NCBI RefSeq assembly: GCF_019890675.1
Contig: NZ_JAIOAA010000025.1
Location: forward strand, 1 to 57,473
Length of the DNA: 57,473 bases
Direction: 5' to 3'
Source of the DNA: Micromonospora sp. PLK6-60
Lineage (GTDB): Bacteria > Actinomycetota > Actinomycetes > Mycobacteriales > Micromonosporaceae
Position numbers and translations under genes: made by a program. Of this stretch, positions 1 through 8,843 are shown piece by piece. The notes under the pieces were generated by a model. The model did no database searches, was not told where the DNA came from, and saw only the letters and a program-made list of their open reading frames with translations. Position 1 is the stretch's first letter, and each line of letters opens with the position of its first letter.

Positions 1-655
1 GCCAACGGCACGCCACCGCCCGCGCGGTCAGCGGGGCAGCGCCTGCTGCAACTCGGCCCGCGTCGTCGGCCCCGCGGCGGCGGTCGTCGCCCCGGCGGTC
101 GTCGTCGGCTCGGCCGGCGTGGTCGTCCCGCCCGGTCGCGTCGTCGTCCCGGACGGTCGCCGTCCCGGCCGGGGCCCGCACCACCCGCCCGGTCGCCGCG
201 TCCACGTCCACCCGCAGCCGGGCGTCGTCCCGGACGATCCGCACGCTCCACACCGCGCGGCCGTGCTCGGTCTCGGCCTCGACCGTGACGACCCGACCGC
301 CGCCGGTCCGGGCCAGCGCGACCCGCACCGCCCGGTCCCGCTGCGCCGAGGCGCCGGCCGGCACGTCACCGGCCGGGCGGGCGGTCCGCGTCGCGGTCCG
401 GTCCCGGCGCGTCGGGTCGTCGTCCGGGCGGCCGGCGTCGTCGTCGCTCGTGCGGCGGTCGTCGGGGCGGCCCGGGGTCTCGTCACCGCGCGTCGGGTTG
501 TCGTCGGGGCGGCCGGTCCGATCGTCGCCCGACGCGACCGTCGCCGGCCGGTCCGTCGGCGACGGGGCGGTGTCGGCCGCGGCGATGCCGAGCGCGGTGC
601 CGGTCACCGCGGCCACCGCGCCGGTGGCCAGCAGTACGAGTGCGGTCCTGGTCAT
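1..655 (-). CDS. PepSY-domain exported protein, C-terminus cut by the window edge
   Basis: The ATG at 655-653 follows a clear AGGAGG ribosome site. The product begins with a hydrophobic signal-like segment (residues about 4-27), then a low-complexity Asp/Arg/Pro-rich linker, then a PepSY-like repeat around residues 105-150 with the motifs GGGRVVTVEAETE, AVWSVRIV and VDVDAATGRVV. A second Asp/Arg-rich tail follows and no stop is reached before base 1, so the gene continues outside the window. It lies 70 bp downstream of a sensor kinase gene in the same direction, so it is probably the third gene of a response regulator-kinase-PepSY operon. PepSY proteins are usually exported and linked to protease or envelope-stress control; its exact role here is unknown. 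The frame choice rests on the PepSY match. Confidence 0.75.
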   Translation of the reverse strand, partial: MTRTALVLLATGAVAAVTGTALGIAAADTAPSPTDRPATVASGDDRTGRPDDNPTRGDETPGRPDDRRTSDDDAGRPDDDPTRRDRTATRTARPAGDVPAGASAQRDRAVRVALARTGGGRVVTVEAETEHGRAVWSVRIVRDDARLRVDVDAATGRVVRAPAGTATVRDDDATGRDDHAGRADDDRRGDDRRRGADDAGRVAAGAAPLTARAVACRW

Positions 656-725
656 CGTGAACCTCCTGCGGTCGTTGGTGACCTGAGGTTCGCGCGATCC
701 GGGATAGCGGCGCGCTGTGCGGACC

Positions 726-2072
726 CTAAGTGGAGGTAAAGGCGCGCGGCGGGCCGAGTTCGAGGGTCACCCGCAGGCCGCCGCCGGGGCGGGGCGCGAG
801 GGACAACCCGCCCCCGCTGGCCAGCCCGGCGCGCCGGGCGATGTCCAGCCCGAGACCGGTGGAGCCGGCGGAGCTGGCGCCGCGGCGCACCGGCCCGTCG
901 TCGGTGCTCCCGTCGGCCGGCGTGGACCCGCCCGGGTCGCTCCCGGTCAGGCCCGGCACGCCCGGACCGTGGTCGGTGACCAGCAGCGTCGCGCCGCCCC
1001 CGGGCCGGGGCCGGAGGGCGACGGCGAAGGCGGTGCCGTCCGGGGTGTGTGCGAAGACGTTGCCCAGCAACGCGTCCACCGCGGCGGTCAGCTCGTCGGC
1101 CCGCGCGCGCACCGGCAGCGGCCCGGGGGACAGGTCCAGCCGCACCGCGCGGCCGGTGTCCTCGGCCAGCACGGACCAGAACGCCACCCGGTCGCCGACC
1201 ACCGCCGCGGCGTCGCAGCCGGTCTCCGCGTCGCCGTCGCGGCGCCACCTCGCCTGCCGGATCAGCCCGCTCACCGCGCGTTCCAGCGCGTCCACCCGGG
1301 CGCCCACCCGGGCCGCCTCGGCCGGGTCGGTCAACGACTCCGCCTCCAGCCGCAGCGACGTCAGCGGGGTACGGAGCCGGTGCGACAGGTCCGCCACCTG
1401 TTCGCGTTCGTCCTGCAACAACTGCTGGATGCGGTCGGCGAGGTGGTTGAGCGCGCCGGCCACCTCGCGCAGCTCCGGTGGCCCGGCCGGCCGGGCCCGG
1501 GCGGTCAGCTCCGCCCCGGCCAGCCGGTGCGAGACCGCCGACAGCTCGGTGATCGGGGCGATCAGCGCCCGGGCCAGCCGGTCGGCGACGGCGAGCCCGA
1601 GCAGGAGCAGGACGACGCCGAGGCCGGCCAGCACCAGCCAGGCGCGGGCCACGCCGCGGGTCAGCTCGGCGCGCGGCACGAAGGTGCGGATCACCGCGGT
1701 GCCGTCGGACCGTCCCCGTACCGCCACCACGATCTCGGCGCCGTCCGGGCCGGCCACGGTCAGGCTGCGGCCCGCCGTCGCGGCCAGCCGGACCGCGGGG
1801 GAGCGGTCGGCGGGCGTGCCGAGCACCGTGCCGTCCGGCAGGAACACGGTCATCGGCCGGCCCGAGGTCGCCGCCAGCTGCTCGGCGCTCAGCCCGAGAC
1901 CGCCCGGGTCGGCCGCACCGACCAGGGCGATCAGGCTCTGCGCCTCGGTGGTGGCGGCCACCAGGGCCCGCTCCTCGGCCACCCGGCGCAGCAGCACCGC
2001 CAGCGGCACCAGGAAGGCCAGCAGCACCAGGCACATGGTGGCCGCCACCAGCAGGGTCAGCCGCCGCCTCAC
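726..2072 (-). CDS. sensor histidine kinase, HAMP type, partner of the 2069-2749 regulator
   Basis: A 448-residue membrane kinase with transmembrane helices at about 5-27 and 144-165 flanking an extracytoplasmic sensor of about 115 residues. A HAMP-like linker follows, then the phosphoacceptor H-box VADLSHRLRTPLTSLR with His231, the N-box LLGNVFAHTPDG, the G1 box DHGPGVPG and the G2 box STGLGLDIARR. A Gly/Ser/Asp-rich insertion sits between G1 and G2. The start is GTG, overlapping the regulator stop as GTGA, so the two are translationally coupled. A PepSY gene follows. The architecture is that of the OmpR-associated HPK family that senses envelope signals. The ligand cannot be read from the sequence. 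Confidence 0.93.
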   Translation of the reverse strand: MRRRLTLLVAATMCLVLLAFLVPLAVLLRRVAEERALVAATTEAQSLIALVGAADPGGLGLSAEQLAATSGRPMTVFLPDGTVLGTPADRSPAVRLAATAGRSLTVAGPDGAEIVVAVRGRSDGTAVIRTFVPRAELTRGVARAWLVLAGLGVVLLLLGLAVADRLARALIAPITELSAVSHRLAGAELTARARPAGPPELREVAGALNHLADRIQQLLQDEREQVADLSHRLRTPLTSLRLEAESLTDPAEAARVGARVDALERAVSGLIRQARWRRDGDAETGCDAAAVVGDRVAFWSVLAEDTGRAVRLDLSPGPLPVRARADELTAAVDALLGNVFAHTPDGTAFAVALRPRPGGGATLLVTDHGPGVPGLTGSDPGGSTPADGSTDDGPVRRGASSAGSTGLGLDIARRAGLASGGGLSLAPRPGGGLRVTLELGPPRAFTST

Positions 2073-2749
2073 CGGGGCGCGCCGAGTCGTACCCCGACGC
2101 CGCGCACGGTCTGCAGGTAGCGCGGCTCCCGGGCGGTCTCGCCGAGTTTGCGGCGCAGCCAGGACAGGTGCACGTCGACGGTCTTGTCGGCGCCGCCGTA
2201 CGGCACCTGCCAGACCTCGGTCAGCAGCTCGCGCTTGGTCACCACCTGCCCGGGCCGCCGGGCCAGGTAGTGCAACAGGTCGAACTCGCGGGGCGTCAGG
2301 TCCAGCGGCTCGTCGGCCAGGCTGGCCAGCCGGGCCGCCGGGTCGACCCGCAGGTCACCGACGACCAGCACCGCCGGCTGCGGCGGCCCGCCGCCGCGGC
2401 GCAGCACGGCCCGGATCCGGGCGTCGAGCTGCGCGGCGGTGAAGGGCTTGACGAGGTAGTCGTCGGCGCCGGCGTCGAGGCCGAGCACGACGTCCCGGTC
2501 GGCGTCGCGGGCCGTGGCGATGATGACCGGGACCGGGCTGACCGCCCGGACCATCCGGAGCAGCTCCACGCCGTCGCGGTCGGGCAGGCCGAGGTCGAGC
2601 AGCACCAGGTCGGGACGGTCGTCGAGGACCGACTGCAGGCCCGCCATCGCCGTCCCGGCGGCGGCCACCGCGTGTCCCCGCTCGCGCAGGGCCCGGATCA
2701 GCGTCGTACGGATCGCCGGGTCGTCCTCGATGAGCAGCAGGCGGGCCAC
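2069..2749 (-). CDS. OmpR/PhoB-family response regulator
   Basis: A 226-residue regulator with a receiver domain (acidic pair Asp9-Asp10, phosphoacceptor Asp52 in LVLLDLGLPDRDG, conserved Lys101 in YLVKPF) and a C-terminal winged-helix DNA-binding domain (PLDLTPREFDLLHYL, VDVHLSWLRRKLGE, RYLQTVRGVGVRL). It is the first gene of the operon with the kinase and the PepSY protein. Upstream, in the intergenic region shared with the 2853 gene, there are CTTA-containing repeats spaced by multiples of 11 bp, which could be its own binding sites. Confidence 0.94.
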   Translation of the reverse strand: MARLLLIEDDPAIRTTLIRALRERGHAVAAAGTAMAGLQSVLDDRPDLVLLDLGLPDRDGVELLRMVRAVSPVPVIIATARDADRDVVLGLDAGADDYLVKPFTAAQLDARIRAVLRRGGGPPQPAVLVVGDLRVDPAARLASLADEPLDLTPREFDLLHYLARRPGQVVTKRELLTEVWQVPYGGADKTVDVHLSWLRRKLGETAREPRYLQTVRGVGVRLGAPR

Positions 2750-2790
2750 GCCGGCAACGCTAGCGCCACCCCGCCCCGCGCGGCAGGCCC

Positions 2791-2830
2791 CTTAACCCGG
2801 CCTTAGCGTTGCCGGGTGCCCGGCTTAACC
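2791..2830. promoter_or_regulatory. candidate OmpR-type direct-repeat operator in a divergent promoter
   Basis: CTTAACC occurs at 2791-2797 and 2824-2830, with a partial copy CTTAG at 2802-2806. Starts are 11 and 22 bp apart, so they lie on one face of the helix as OmpR/PhoB regulators prefer. The region separates the response regulator gene (leftward) from the exported-protein gene at 2853 (rightward). Binding is an inference. Confidence 0.35.
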
Positions 2831-2852
2831 ACCGGCCGGGCATAGTCGGGGG

Positions 2853-3341
2853 ATGGGTCGTCGAAGTCTGTTCGTGACCGTGGGGTGGCTGGTCGCCGCC
2901 GTGGCGGCCACCGGCGCCGGGCTGGCCGCCGTCCGGGTGATCGGCGACGGGATCGGGGCCGGCAAGTCGGGGCACGTGGTCGGCGCGGACCAGGTGGCGC
3001 GGGACCTGGCGGCGGCCACCGGGTCCCCGGCGCCGGCCGGCACGCCCGCCGCCACGGCGTCGCCCGCCGCCACGCCGAGCGCCGCGTCGTCGTCCGCCGT
3101 CCCGAGCGCGGCGGCGGCCCGTACGGTGCGCGCCACCCCGGGTGGCACGGTGATCGTCACCTGCGCCGGCTCGATCGTGCGGCTGACCACGTCGCCGGCC
3201 CAGGGGTTCCGGGTGGCGCGGGAGGACACCGAGCCGGACGACCACGCGCGGGTGGTCTTCGCCGGGCCTGGGGGCCGGATCGAGGTCGACGCCCGGTGCC
3301 GGGCGGGCCAACCGACCGTGACCTGGAAACGGGACGACTGA
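2853..3341 (+). CDS. exported or membrane-anchored protein of unknown function
   Basis: A 162-residue product with an N-terminal hydrophobic segment (about residues 6-29) suited to a signal anchor, an Ala/Ser/Thr/Pro linker (about 55-90), and a compact C-terminal domain of about 70 residues with two cysteines (VIVTCAGSIVRL and EVDARCRAG) that could form a disulfide outside the cell. The C-terminal pattern, a TVIVTCAG-like strand followed by RLTTSPAQGFRV, recurs in small secreted actinobacterial proteins, but I do not recognise a named family. It diverges from the response regulator operon and may be one of its targets. Confidence 0.7.
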   Translation: MGRRSLFVTVGWLVAAVAATGAGLAAVRVIGDGIGAGKSGHVVGADQVARDLAAATGSPAPAGTPAATASPAATPSAASSSAVPSAAAARTVRATPGGTVIVTCAGSIVRLTTSPAQGFRVAREDTEPDDHARVVFAGPGGRIEVDARCRAGQPTVTWKRDD

Positions 3342-3350
3342 GGGCCCGCC

Positions 3351-6101
3351 TCAGCCGGGCACCGGACCGGGCGGCCGGCCCATGGCGGCGCCCAGCTCGG
3401 CCCGGCTGGAGATGCACAGCTTGCGGTAGACCCGGGCGAGGTTCGCCTCGACCGTCTTCGGGCTGATGAACAACGTGTCGGCGATGGCCCGGTTGGTGCG
3501 CCCCTGCGCGGCGAGCCGGGCCACCCGTTCCTCGGTCGGGGTGAGGGCGGTCGGCGCCGGAGCCCGGCGACCGATCCGGGCCAGCTCCGCCTGCGCCCGG
3601 TCGGCGAAGGCGACGGCGCCGATGCCGGTGAACTCGGCGGCGGCGGCGGACAGCGCGGCGCCGGCCTCCCGCCGCCGCCGGGCCCGCCGGTGCGCCCGGC
3701 CCGCGACCAGCAGGCAGCGGGCCCGGTCCAGGGGCAGTACGTCGGCCGGCACCCGGGCCCGGGCGGCGGCCAGCTCGGCCAGCTCCGCCACCGGGTCCGC
3801 GCCCGCCGCGGCGACCACCAGCACCCGGCTGCGGGCCAGCCCGAGGATGGTCCAGGGCCGGGGCAGCCGATCGTGGCGGCGGGCGAGTCGGGCCAGGGCG
3901 GCGCGGGCGGTGTCCAGGTCCCCGGCGCCGACGCACGCCTCGATCCAGTCCGGCTCGAAGCGTTGGGCCAGCGGTTCGGCGATGCGCGACCCGTCCAGCT
4001 CCGCCGCCAGCGCGCCGTATGCCTCGGCGGCCTCGCTCATCCGGCCGGCGGACAGGGCGACGAACCCGGCCAGCTGGAGATGGATCCGCCGGCTCCAGGC
4101 GTCGTCGAGTTCCGCGGCGCGACGCAGGCCACCCTCGGCCACCGCGCCGGCCTCGGCGAGCCGACCCCGGTAGGCGTCCAGCAGGCCGGCCAGCCAGGTC
4201 TCGCCGACCAGCCCGGTGCCGAGCTGCTCGCCCAGCTCCCGGGCCGCCGCGATGTGCTCGCCGGCGGTGGTGAACCGGCCGGCCAGCAGCTCCGCCTCGC
4301 CCAGGTGGGTGAGCACCTCGTGCTGCCACGGCTCGTCGCCGCGGGCCACCGCCCGGTCCAGCATGTCGTGCAACCGGTCGCGGGCCCGGCCGTGCTCGTC
4401 GGTGGCCCGCCACCAGATCGCCGGGATCGAACCGGCGAGCCAGGACGGCTCGCCGGCCTCCAGCGCCAGCCCCCGGTCGAGCAGCTCGGTGCGGGCCGGC
4501 CGGCCGGCGCGTACCTCGTGGAAGAAGAGCAGCAGCAGCGCCGCGGCCAGCAGGGGCCGCTCGTCCGCCCGGTCCGACAGGTGGGCGATGGCCGCCTCGG
4601 CGTGCCGGCGGGCGGGTTCCGGCGCGTCGTGGAACAGGGTCAGGTGGGCGTGGACCCGGCCGGCCAACTGGGTGTCGTCGCCGGCGGCGGCGAGGGCCCG
4701 CTCGGCCGTCCGCACCGCGCCGGGCAGGTCGTCGACGCACCAGGCGACCGTGGCCCGCAGCAGCAGCGCCTCGGCGAGCGCCGGCCCGGCCAGCCGGGTG
4801 GCCGCGGCGTCGGCACCCGCGCCGGCCGCCGCGTAGTCGCCGCTGTCGAGGTGACACTGCACCGCGTCGAGCAGCCGCCGGTCCCGGTCCGCCGTCGCCT
4901 GCGCCGGGGTGAGGTCGGCGGCCCGCTCGTACCACGCGGCGGCGACGGCGGGCGCGCCGCGGGCGCGTTGGCGGGCCGCCGCCGCGGCGAGTTCGGTGGC
5001 GACCGCGGCGTCCGGGGCGGCGGTGCACCGGGCGAGCTGGCGGGCCCGTTCGTCCGGGTCGGCCACGGCGTCGGCCAGGATCCGGTGCAGCCGCTGCCGC
5101 ACGCCCGCCGGGACGCCCTCCCGCACGGCGGCCGCGTACAGCGGGTGGGTGAAACCGATCCGGCGCGGGCCGACGCTGAGCAGGCCGGCCTCCTCGGCCG
5201 CGTCGAAGGCGTCCGCGCTCACCCCGGCCCGGGCGAGGTCCGCCACGGTGGGCACGGTCAGCAGCGCGGCCAGGCGGACCGCGTCCCGGCTGCCGGCGGG
5301 CAGCGCGTCCAGGGTGCCGGCGAGCAGCTGCCGCATCGACGACGGCACCGGCAGGTCCTCGCCCGGCGACGGCGTGCGGGGCAGCCGCAGCACCGCCCGG
5401 GCCAGCTCGATGGCGAGCAGCGGATTGCCGCCGGCGTCGCGGGCGATGCGGGCGAGCAGCGGCCGGCTGAGCGTGCCGCCGAGCCGGGCCCGGACGATGT
5501 GGTGCAGCGCCCCCGCGCCGAGCGGCGGCACGGCGACCCGGCGGGGTGGCCCGGCGAGGTGGTCGTCGTCGAGCAGGAGCGGGGCGTCGGCCGGGTCGTC
5601 GCCGTGCGTGCGGTGGGTGATCAGCACCCGGGGCCGGCGGGTGAGCCGGCGCAGCGCGAACCGCAACGCCCGTTCGCTCGGCGGGTCGAGCCAGCACGGG
5701 TCGTCGACGGTGAGCAGCACCGGGACGTCGCCGCCGGCCGCCGCGTCGAGCAGCGCCCGGGTCGCGGCGCCGACGGCCCGCTCGTCGACCGGCTCGTCGG
5801 CCCGGGTGGCCAGCAGCACCACCTCGGCGGCGACCCGCTGCGGCAGCGGCAGCGCCGGCACCCGGGCGGCCAGCGGTCGCAGCAGGTCGGCGAGCGCGGC
5901 GTACGGCAGCACGGCCTCGGCCTCGGTCGGCGCGGCGACCAGCACGAGCCAGCCGGCCTGCTCGGCCCGGGCGACCAGCGCCCGCCACAGCGCCGTCTTG
6001 CCGATGCCGCTGGGCCCCTCGACGATCACCGGGGACCGGCCGGCCAGCGCCCGCCACGCCTGCTCGACGGTCGCGTCGCGGCCCACCAGGGTGGCACTCA
6101 T
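3351..6101 (-). CDS. LuxR-family transcriptional regulator with AAA ATPase domain (LAL type)
   Basis: A 916-residue protein of the large ATP-binding LuxR family. The N-terminal ATPase has a Walker A GPSGIGKT (residues 29-36) and a Walker B-like VPVLLTVDD. A long alpha-helical, TPR-like middle follows. The C-terminal LuxR helix-turn-helix carries LTPTEERVARLAAQGRTN, IADTLFISPKTVEANLARVY and a short tail. Full length for the family (about 900-1000). It overlaps nothing and ends 9 bp from the convergent 2853 gene. It is separated by 48 bp from the lipoprotein operon on the same strand and could be read with it. The target genes are unknown; LAL regulators often activate secondary metabolism or sugar use. 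Confidence 0.92.
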   Translation of the reverse strand: MSATLVGRDATVEQAWRALAGRSPVIVEGPSGIGKTALWRALVARAEQAGWLVLVAAPTEAEAVLPYAALADLLRPLAARVPALPLPQRVAAEVVLLATRADEPVDERAVGAATRALLDAAAGGDVPVLLTVDDPCWLDPPSERALRFALRRLTRRPRVLITHRTHGDDPADAPLLLDDDHLAGPPRRVAVPPLGAGALHHIVRARLGGTLSRPLLARIARDAGGNPLLAIELARAVLRLPRTPSPGEDLPVPSSMRQLLAGTLDALPAGSRDAVRLAALLTVPTVADLARAGVSADAFDAAEEAGLLSVGPRRIGFTHPLYAAAVREGVPAGVRQRLHRILADAVADPDERARQLARCTAAPDAAVATELAAAAARQRARGAPAVAAAWYERAADLTPAQATADRDRRLLDAVQCHLDSGDYAAAGAGADAAATRLAGPALAEALLLRATVAWCVDDLPGAVRTAERALAAAGDDTQLAGRVHAHLTLFHDAPEPARRHAEAAIAHLSDRADERPLLAAALLLLFFHEVRAGRPARTELLDRGLALEAGEPSWLAGSIPAIWWRATDEHGRARDRLHDMLDRAVARGDEPWQHEVLTHLGEAELLAGRFTTAGEHIAAARELGEQLGTGLVGETWLAGLLDAYRGRLAEAGAVAEGGLRRAAELDDAWSRRIHLQLAGFVALSAGRMSEAAEAYGALAAELDGSRIAEPLAQRFEPDWIEACVGAGDLDTARAALARLARRHDRLPRPWTILGLARSRVLVVAAAGADPVAELAELAAARARVPADVLPLDRARCLLVAGRAHRRARRRREAGAALSAAAAEFTGIGAVAFADRAQAELARIGRRAPAPTALTPTEERVARLAAQGRTNRAIADTLFISPKTVEANLARVYRKLCISSRAELGAAMGRPPGPVPG

Positions 6102-6149
6102 GGCGGCATGGTGGCACGCGCGCGCCAGCGCGCCCAGTGACCCGCCGGT

Positions 6150-7625
6150 TCACGTCGGCGGGTGTCCGCAGGCCGGGACCTTCGGGATGATCTCCTCGTT
6201 GCGGTAGATCTCCTTGCTCCACTTCGGACCGCTCTCCGCCGGTACGGGTGGGATGACCGGCGCGCGGGAGGGTTGCAGCAGGCTGAGGAACTGGTTGATC
6301 ACCTTCACCACGGGTTCGAGGATGCGGAAGCCGATGCCGAACGTGGCGTGCACCCCGATGCCCACGCCCCGGCACTGCGCGTACGCGGCGCCCAGCGCCG
6401 ACCCGAGCGTGGCGCCGTAGGAGGTGGTCAGCTCGACGAAGACACCGGCGCTGAACAGGAAGGCGGAGATGCCGACGGTGAACCGGACGCCGTGCCGGAC
6501 GACCAGCCCCATCACGCCGACGGGCCGCCCGGTGAGCGAGTTGAGCAGGCTGTCGCGGCGCTGGAACTGCTTGGTGACCCGGGGGCCGAACGTGCCGTTG
6601 GCGTAGCCGAAGCCGAGCTTGCCGGCCAGCGAGTACTCCCCGCCGCCCTTGACGGTGCCGAGCTTGGCCCCGAAGGCGGTGGCGACCTCCAGGGTCTGGC
6701 TGACCGTGAACGACAGCGGGATCCCGGCGATCTGCCCGATCGGGAAGGAGAAGTCGGCGGCGATGGGGAAGGTCTTCCTGTGGTTCCTGCCGTCCTGGAT
6801 CCCGCCCTCGAAGTCGACCTTGATGCCGAAACCGCCGCTGATCTCCAGCTCGGCCCGGGTCACCGTGCCGGCGCCGATGGCCAGGTGGAAGGCGGCGTCG
6901 GGGCGTTGGAAGAGGAGCGTGACCGTGCCGAGCAGGCGTACGCCGCCGTCGTCGTAGGTGAAGTGGGCGCCCACCCCGTTGGTGCAGCAGCTGGAGAAGA
7001 CCCGGTAGCCCTGGGCCCTGGTGGTCGCCTTGCCGTCGCGGGCGGGTGGTGGCTGTACCGGCTGGGCGCCCGGTGCCAGCAGCGGGGCGCGCATCGGGCG
7101 GCTGCGGCCGAAACTGCTCGGCGTCGCCGGCGGGGCCTCGGCCCAGGACGGGTCACCCGCCAGGTAGACCACCGGATCGTCGAGGGTGACCCCCTGCCTG
7201 GCGAAGGTGCCGTCCCGGATGACCTCGGTGATGTCCACCGGGCCGATCAGCACCAGCAGGTCACCGCCGTCCTCGGTGATGTCCAGCACCCGGCCCACCC
7301 CGCGCCCGGTGACGAACATGACCTTGCCGGGGGCGAGCTGGTCGGCGTTGCGGGCCCGCCCGTCGATGCGCCAGGTGAGCCCGTCGGCGGTGACCGACCG
7401 GACACTGCGACCGCCGCCGCCGACGAGGACCACGTCGGGTTGCAGCGTGACGTCCGGGTCGACGGCGGGGGCGGCCCCGTACCTCAGGTCCGCCGCGCTG
7501 GTGGCCGCCGCGCCGCCGGAGCGTTCGGCGGCCGGCGGCCGCTCGCAGCCGGCGAGCGCGACGACGACCGCCAGCGCGACGGCGAGCAGGGCGCGGGCCC
7601 GGCGGCGCGGCACCGCGGCCCTCAC
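6150..7625 (-). CDS. lipoprotein of unknown function, beta-rich
   Basis: A 491-residue lipoprotein. The signal peptide ends in a lipobox VALAGC with the acylated Cys at about residue 27. The first part (about 60-165) has short strand-rich segments such as VDPDVTLQPDVVLVGGG and DITEDGGDLLVLIGPVDITEV. A Pro-rich linker follows, then a long Gly-rich region with alternating strand pattern (HLAIGAGTVTRAELEISGGFGIKVDFEGG, shown here in part). CC and single Cys residues suggest disulfides. GTG start, GTGA overlap with the upstream DUF3558-like gene. I do not recognise a family; the strand pattern could be a beta-barrel-like or lipid-binding fold, but that is speculation. Confidence 0.75.
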   Translation of the reverse strand: MRAAVPRRRARALLAVALAVVVALAGCERPPAAERSGGAAATSAADLRYGAAPAVDPDVTLQPDVVLVGGGGRSVRSVTADGLTWRIDGRARNADQLAPGKVMFVTGRGVGRVLDITEDGGDLLVLIGPVDITEVIRDGTFARQGVTLDDPVVYLAGDPSWAEAPPATPSSFGRSRPMRAPLLAPGAQPVQPPPARDGKATTRAQGYRVFSSCCTNGVGAHFTYDDGGVRLLGTVTLLFQRPDAAFHLAIGAGTVTRAELEISGGFGIKVDFEGGIQDGRNHRKTFPIAADFSFPIGQIAGIPLSFTVSQTLEVATAFGAKLGTVKGGGEYSLAGKLGFGYANGTFGPRVTKQFQRRDSLLNSLTGRPVGVMGLVVRHGVRFTVGISAFLFSAGVFVELTTSYGATLGSALGAAYAQCRGVGIGVHATFGIGFRILEPVVKVINQFLSLLQPSRAPVIPPVPAESGPKWSKEIYRNEEIIPKVPACGHPPT

Positions 7626-8167
7626 AACCGGCCGGCGACGGTACGGGCCAGGGTCTCCAACGGCCGGCGGTTCTCCGCGGGGTCGACGAGCCGGGTCAAC
7701 CGGACCGCCACCCAGACGTCGGCCTTGCGGATGAAGAACGAGTCCCCGGTGAGGTGCGCCTCGTCGCCCAGCCCCGGCAGCGGCCGGATCTCGTGCTTGA
7801 GCTCGCGCTCGATGTCGAGGTACTTCTTCACGCCGTCGCCGACGTACACCTCGACCTGGGCGGTCGGGCCGCTCACCGGGCCGGTGTAGGTGCAGGTGTC
7901 ACGCACCGGCACCGCGTCGTTCAGCTTGGCGCTGGCCAGTTTCTCCGCCTCCGCCTTGGAGACCAGCCCGCACGCGTCGGGCAGCTCGGCGACCGGCGCC
8001 TCGGTCGCCTCGGTCGGCTCGGCGGCGCTCGGCTCGACGCCCAGCGGGTCGACGGAGGCGGGCGCGGCGGGCGGGTCGGCCGCGGGTGTCCCCGGGTCGG
8101 GGCTGCCGCAGCCGCCGGCCAGGACGAGCGCGGCCAGCCCGAGGGCCGCGAGGCACGTGGTACGCAT
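7622..8167 (-). CDS. DUF3558-like lipoprotein
   Basis: A 181-residue lipoprotein with lipobox VLAGGC. After a Pro/Ala linker comes a domain starting DACGLVSKAEAEKL, with a second Cys in RDTCTYTG, the spacing seen in DUF3558 lipoproteins of actinobacteria. The ATG follows a G-rich site (GGGGGCC). It is the middle gene of a leftward operon (8750 to 6150), 13 bp after the first gene and overlapping the third. Its partner upstream has the same fold type, so the two may form a paralogous pair on the cell surface. The biochemical role is unknown. Confidence 0.8.
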   Translation of the reverse strand: MRTTCLAALGLAALVLAGGCGSPDPGTPAADPPAAPASVDPLGVEPSAAEPTEATEAPVAELPDACGLVSKAEAEKLASAKLNDAVPVRDTCTYTGPVSGPTAQVEVYVGDGVKKYLDIERELKHEIRPLPGLGDEAHLTGDSFFIRKADVWVAVRLTRLVDPAENRRPLETLARTVAGRL

Positions 8168-8180
8168 GTCCGGCCCCCGC

Positions 8181-8750
8181 TCAGCTCGGGATCGCCTCGA
8201 GCAGCCGGCGCAGCCGTTGCTCGTAGCCGGCGACGTCGGTGCTGAAGCTGCTCATGGTGACGGTGTAGCTGCCCTTCTCGGTGATCATGACGGCCTCGCC
8301 CTCGATGTCCTTCGCGGCCACGTACGCCCGGACGCCCCGGTCGACGTCGGTGACCCGCTCGTACCGCTTGCCGGCCTGCTCGTGCTGGTAGTCCCAGGTG
8401 GCCTCGCCGGCCAGCCGGGACGCGGTGGTGATGGTGAGGCTGGCCACCCCGCGACCGTCGCCGAACAGGCAGTTGCCCTGGTCGGTCAGGGCCAGGCCGG
8501 CCAGTTCGGATGCCTGCTCGGCGGTGAACGGGCAGGCCGGCGGGGGAGCGGCCGGGGCGTCGCCCCCGCCGTCGGAGTCCACGGCGGCGTCCCGATCCCC
8601 GGCCGGGGTGTCGGTCGGGCCGGCGCAGGCGGCGGGCACGAGCAGGGCGAGCAGCAGCAGCGGCGCGAGCCGGCGCCGGGCGGTCCACGGGACGCGGCCG
8701 TGGGCGGTGGGTGCGCCGGTGCGGGCCGGCGCGAGCGGGTGACGGGCCAT
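8181..8750 (-). CDS. DUF3558-like lipoprotein, first gene of the operon
   Basis: A 189-residue protein with a basic N-terminus, hydrophobic core LAPLLLLALLVP and lipobox VPAAC. The mature domain begins ACPFTAEQASELAGL and has a paired cysteine in DQGNCLFGDG. Then a strand-helix body follows with WDYQHEQAG and VRAYVAAKDIEG. The pattern matches the DUF3558 group and the neighbour at 7622-8167. The promoter should lie in 8751-8843, shared with nothing else because the DUF72 gene ends there. Confidence 0.78.
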   Translation of the reverse strand: MARHPLAPARTGAPTAHGRVPWTARRRLAPLLLLALLVPAACAGPTDTPAGDRDAAVDSDGGGDAPAAPPPACPFTAEQASELAGLALTDQGNCLFGDGRGVASLTITTASRLAGEATWDYQHEQAGKRYERVTDVDRGVRAYVAAKDIEGEAVMITEKGSYTVTMSSFSTDVAGYEQRLRRLLEAIPS

Positions 8751-8843
8751 GGCTCCGACGCTAGGGCGGCGCGCCGGTGCGGTAATCGGGTGATTCCCTA
8801 TGCCGTCACGGATCGGTCGCCCGGCGGGCGGCGGTCCCGGCCG

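Noticed and set aside
28..486. Open frame on the minus strand ending ELQQALPR
   Set aside because: It is out of frame with the PepSY motif, the signal segment and the AGGAGG start at 655, and is full of Arg/Thr/Pro as expected of a shadow frame.
3157..6375. A 1072-codon minus-strand frame overlapping the LAL gene
   Set aside because: The LAL frame has Walker and LuxR motifs; this one has only Arg/Pro/Gly repeats.
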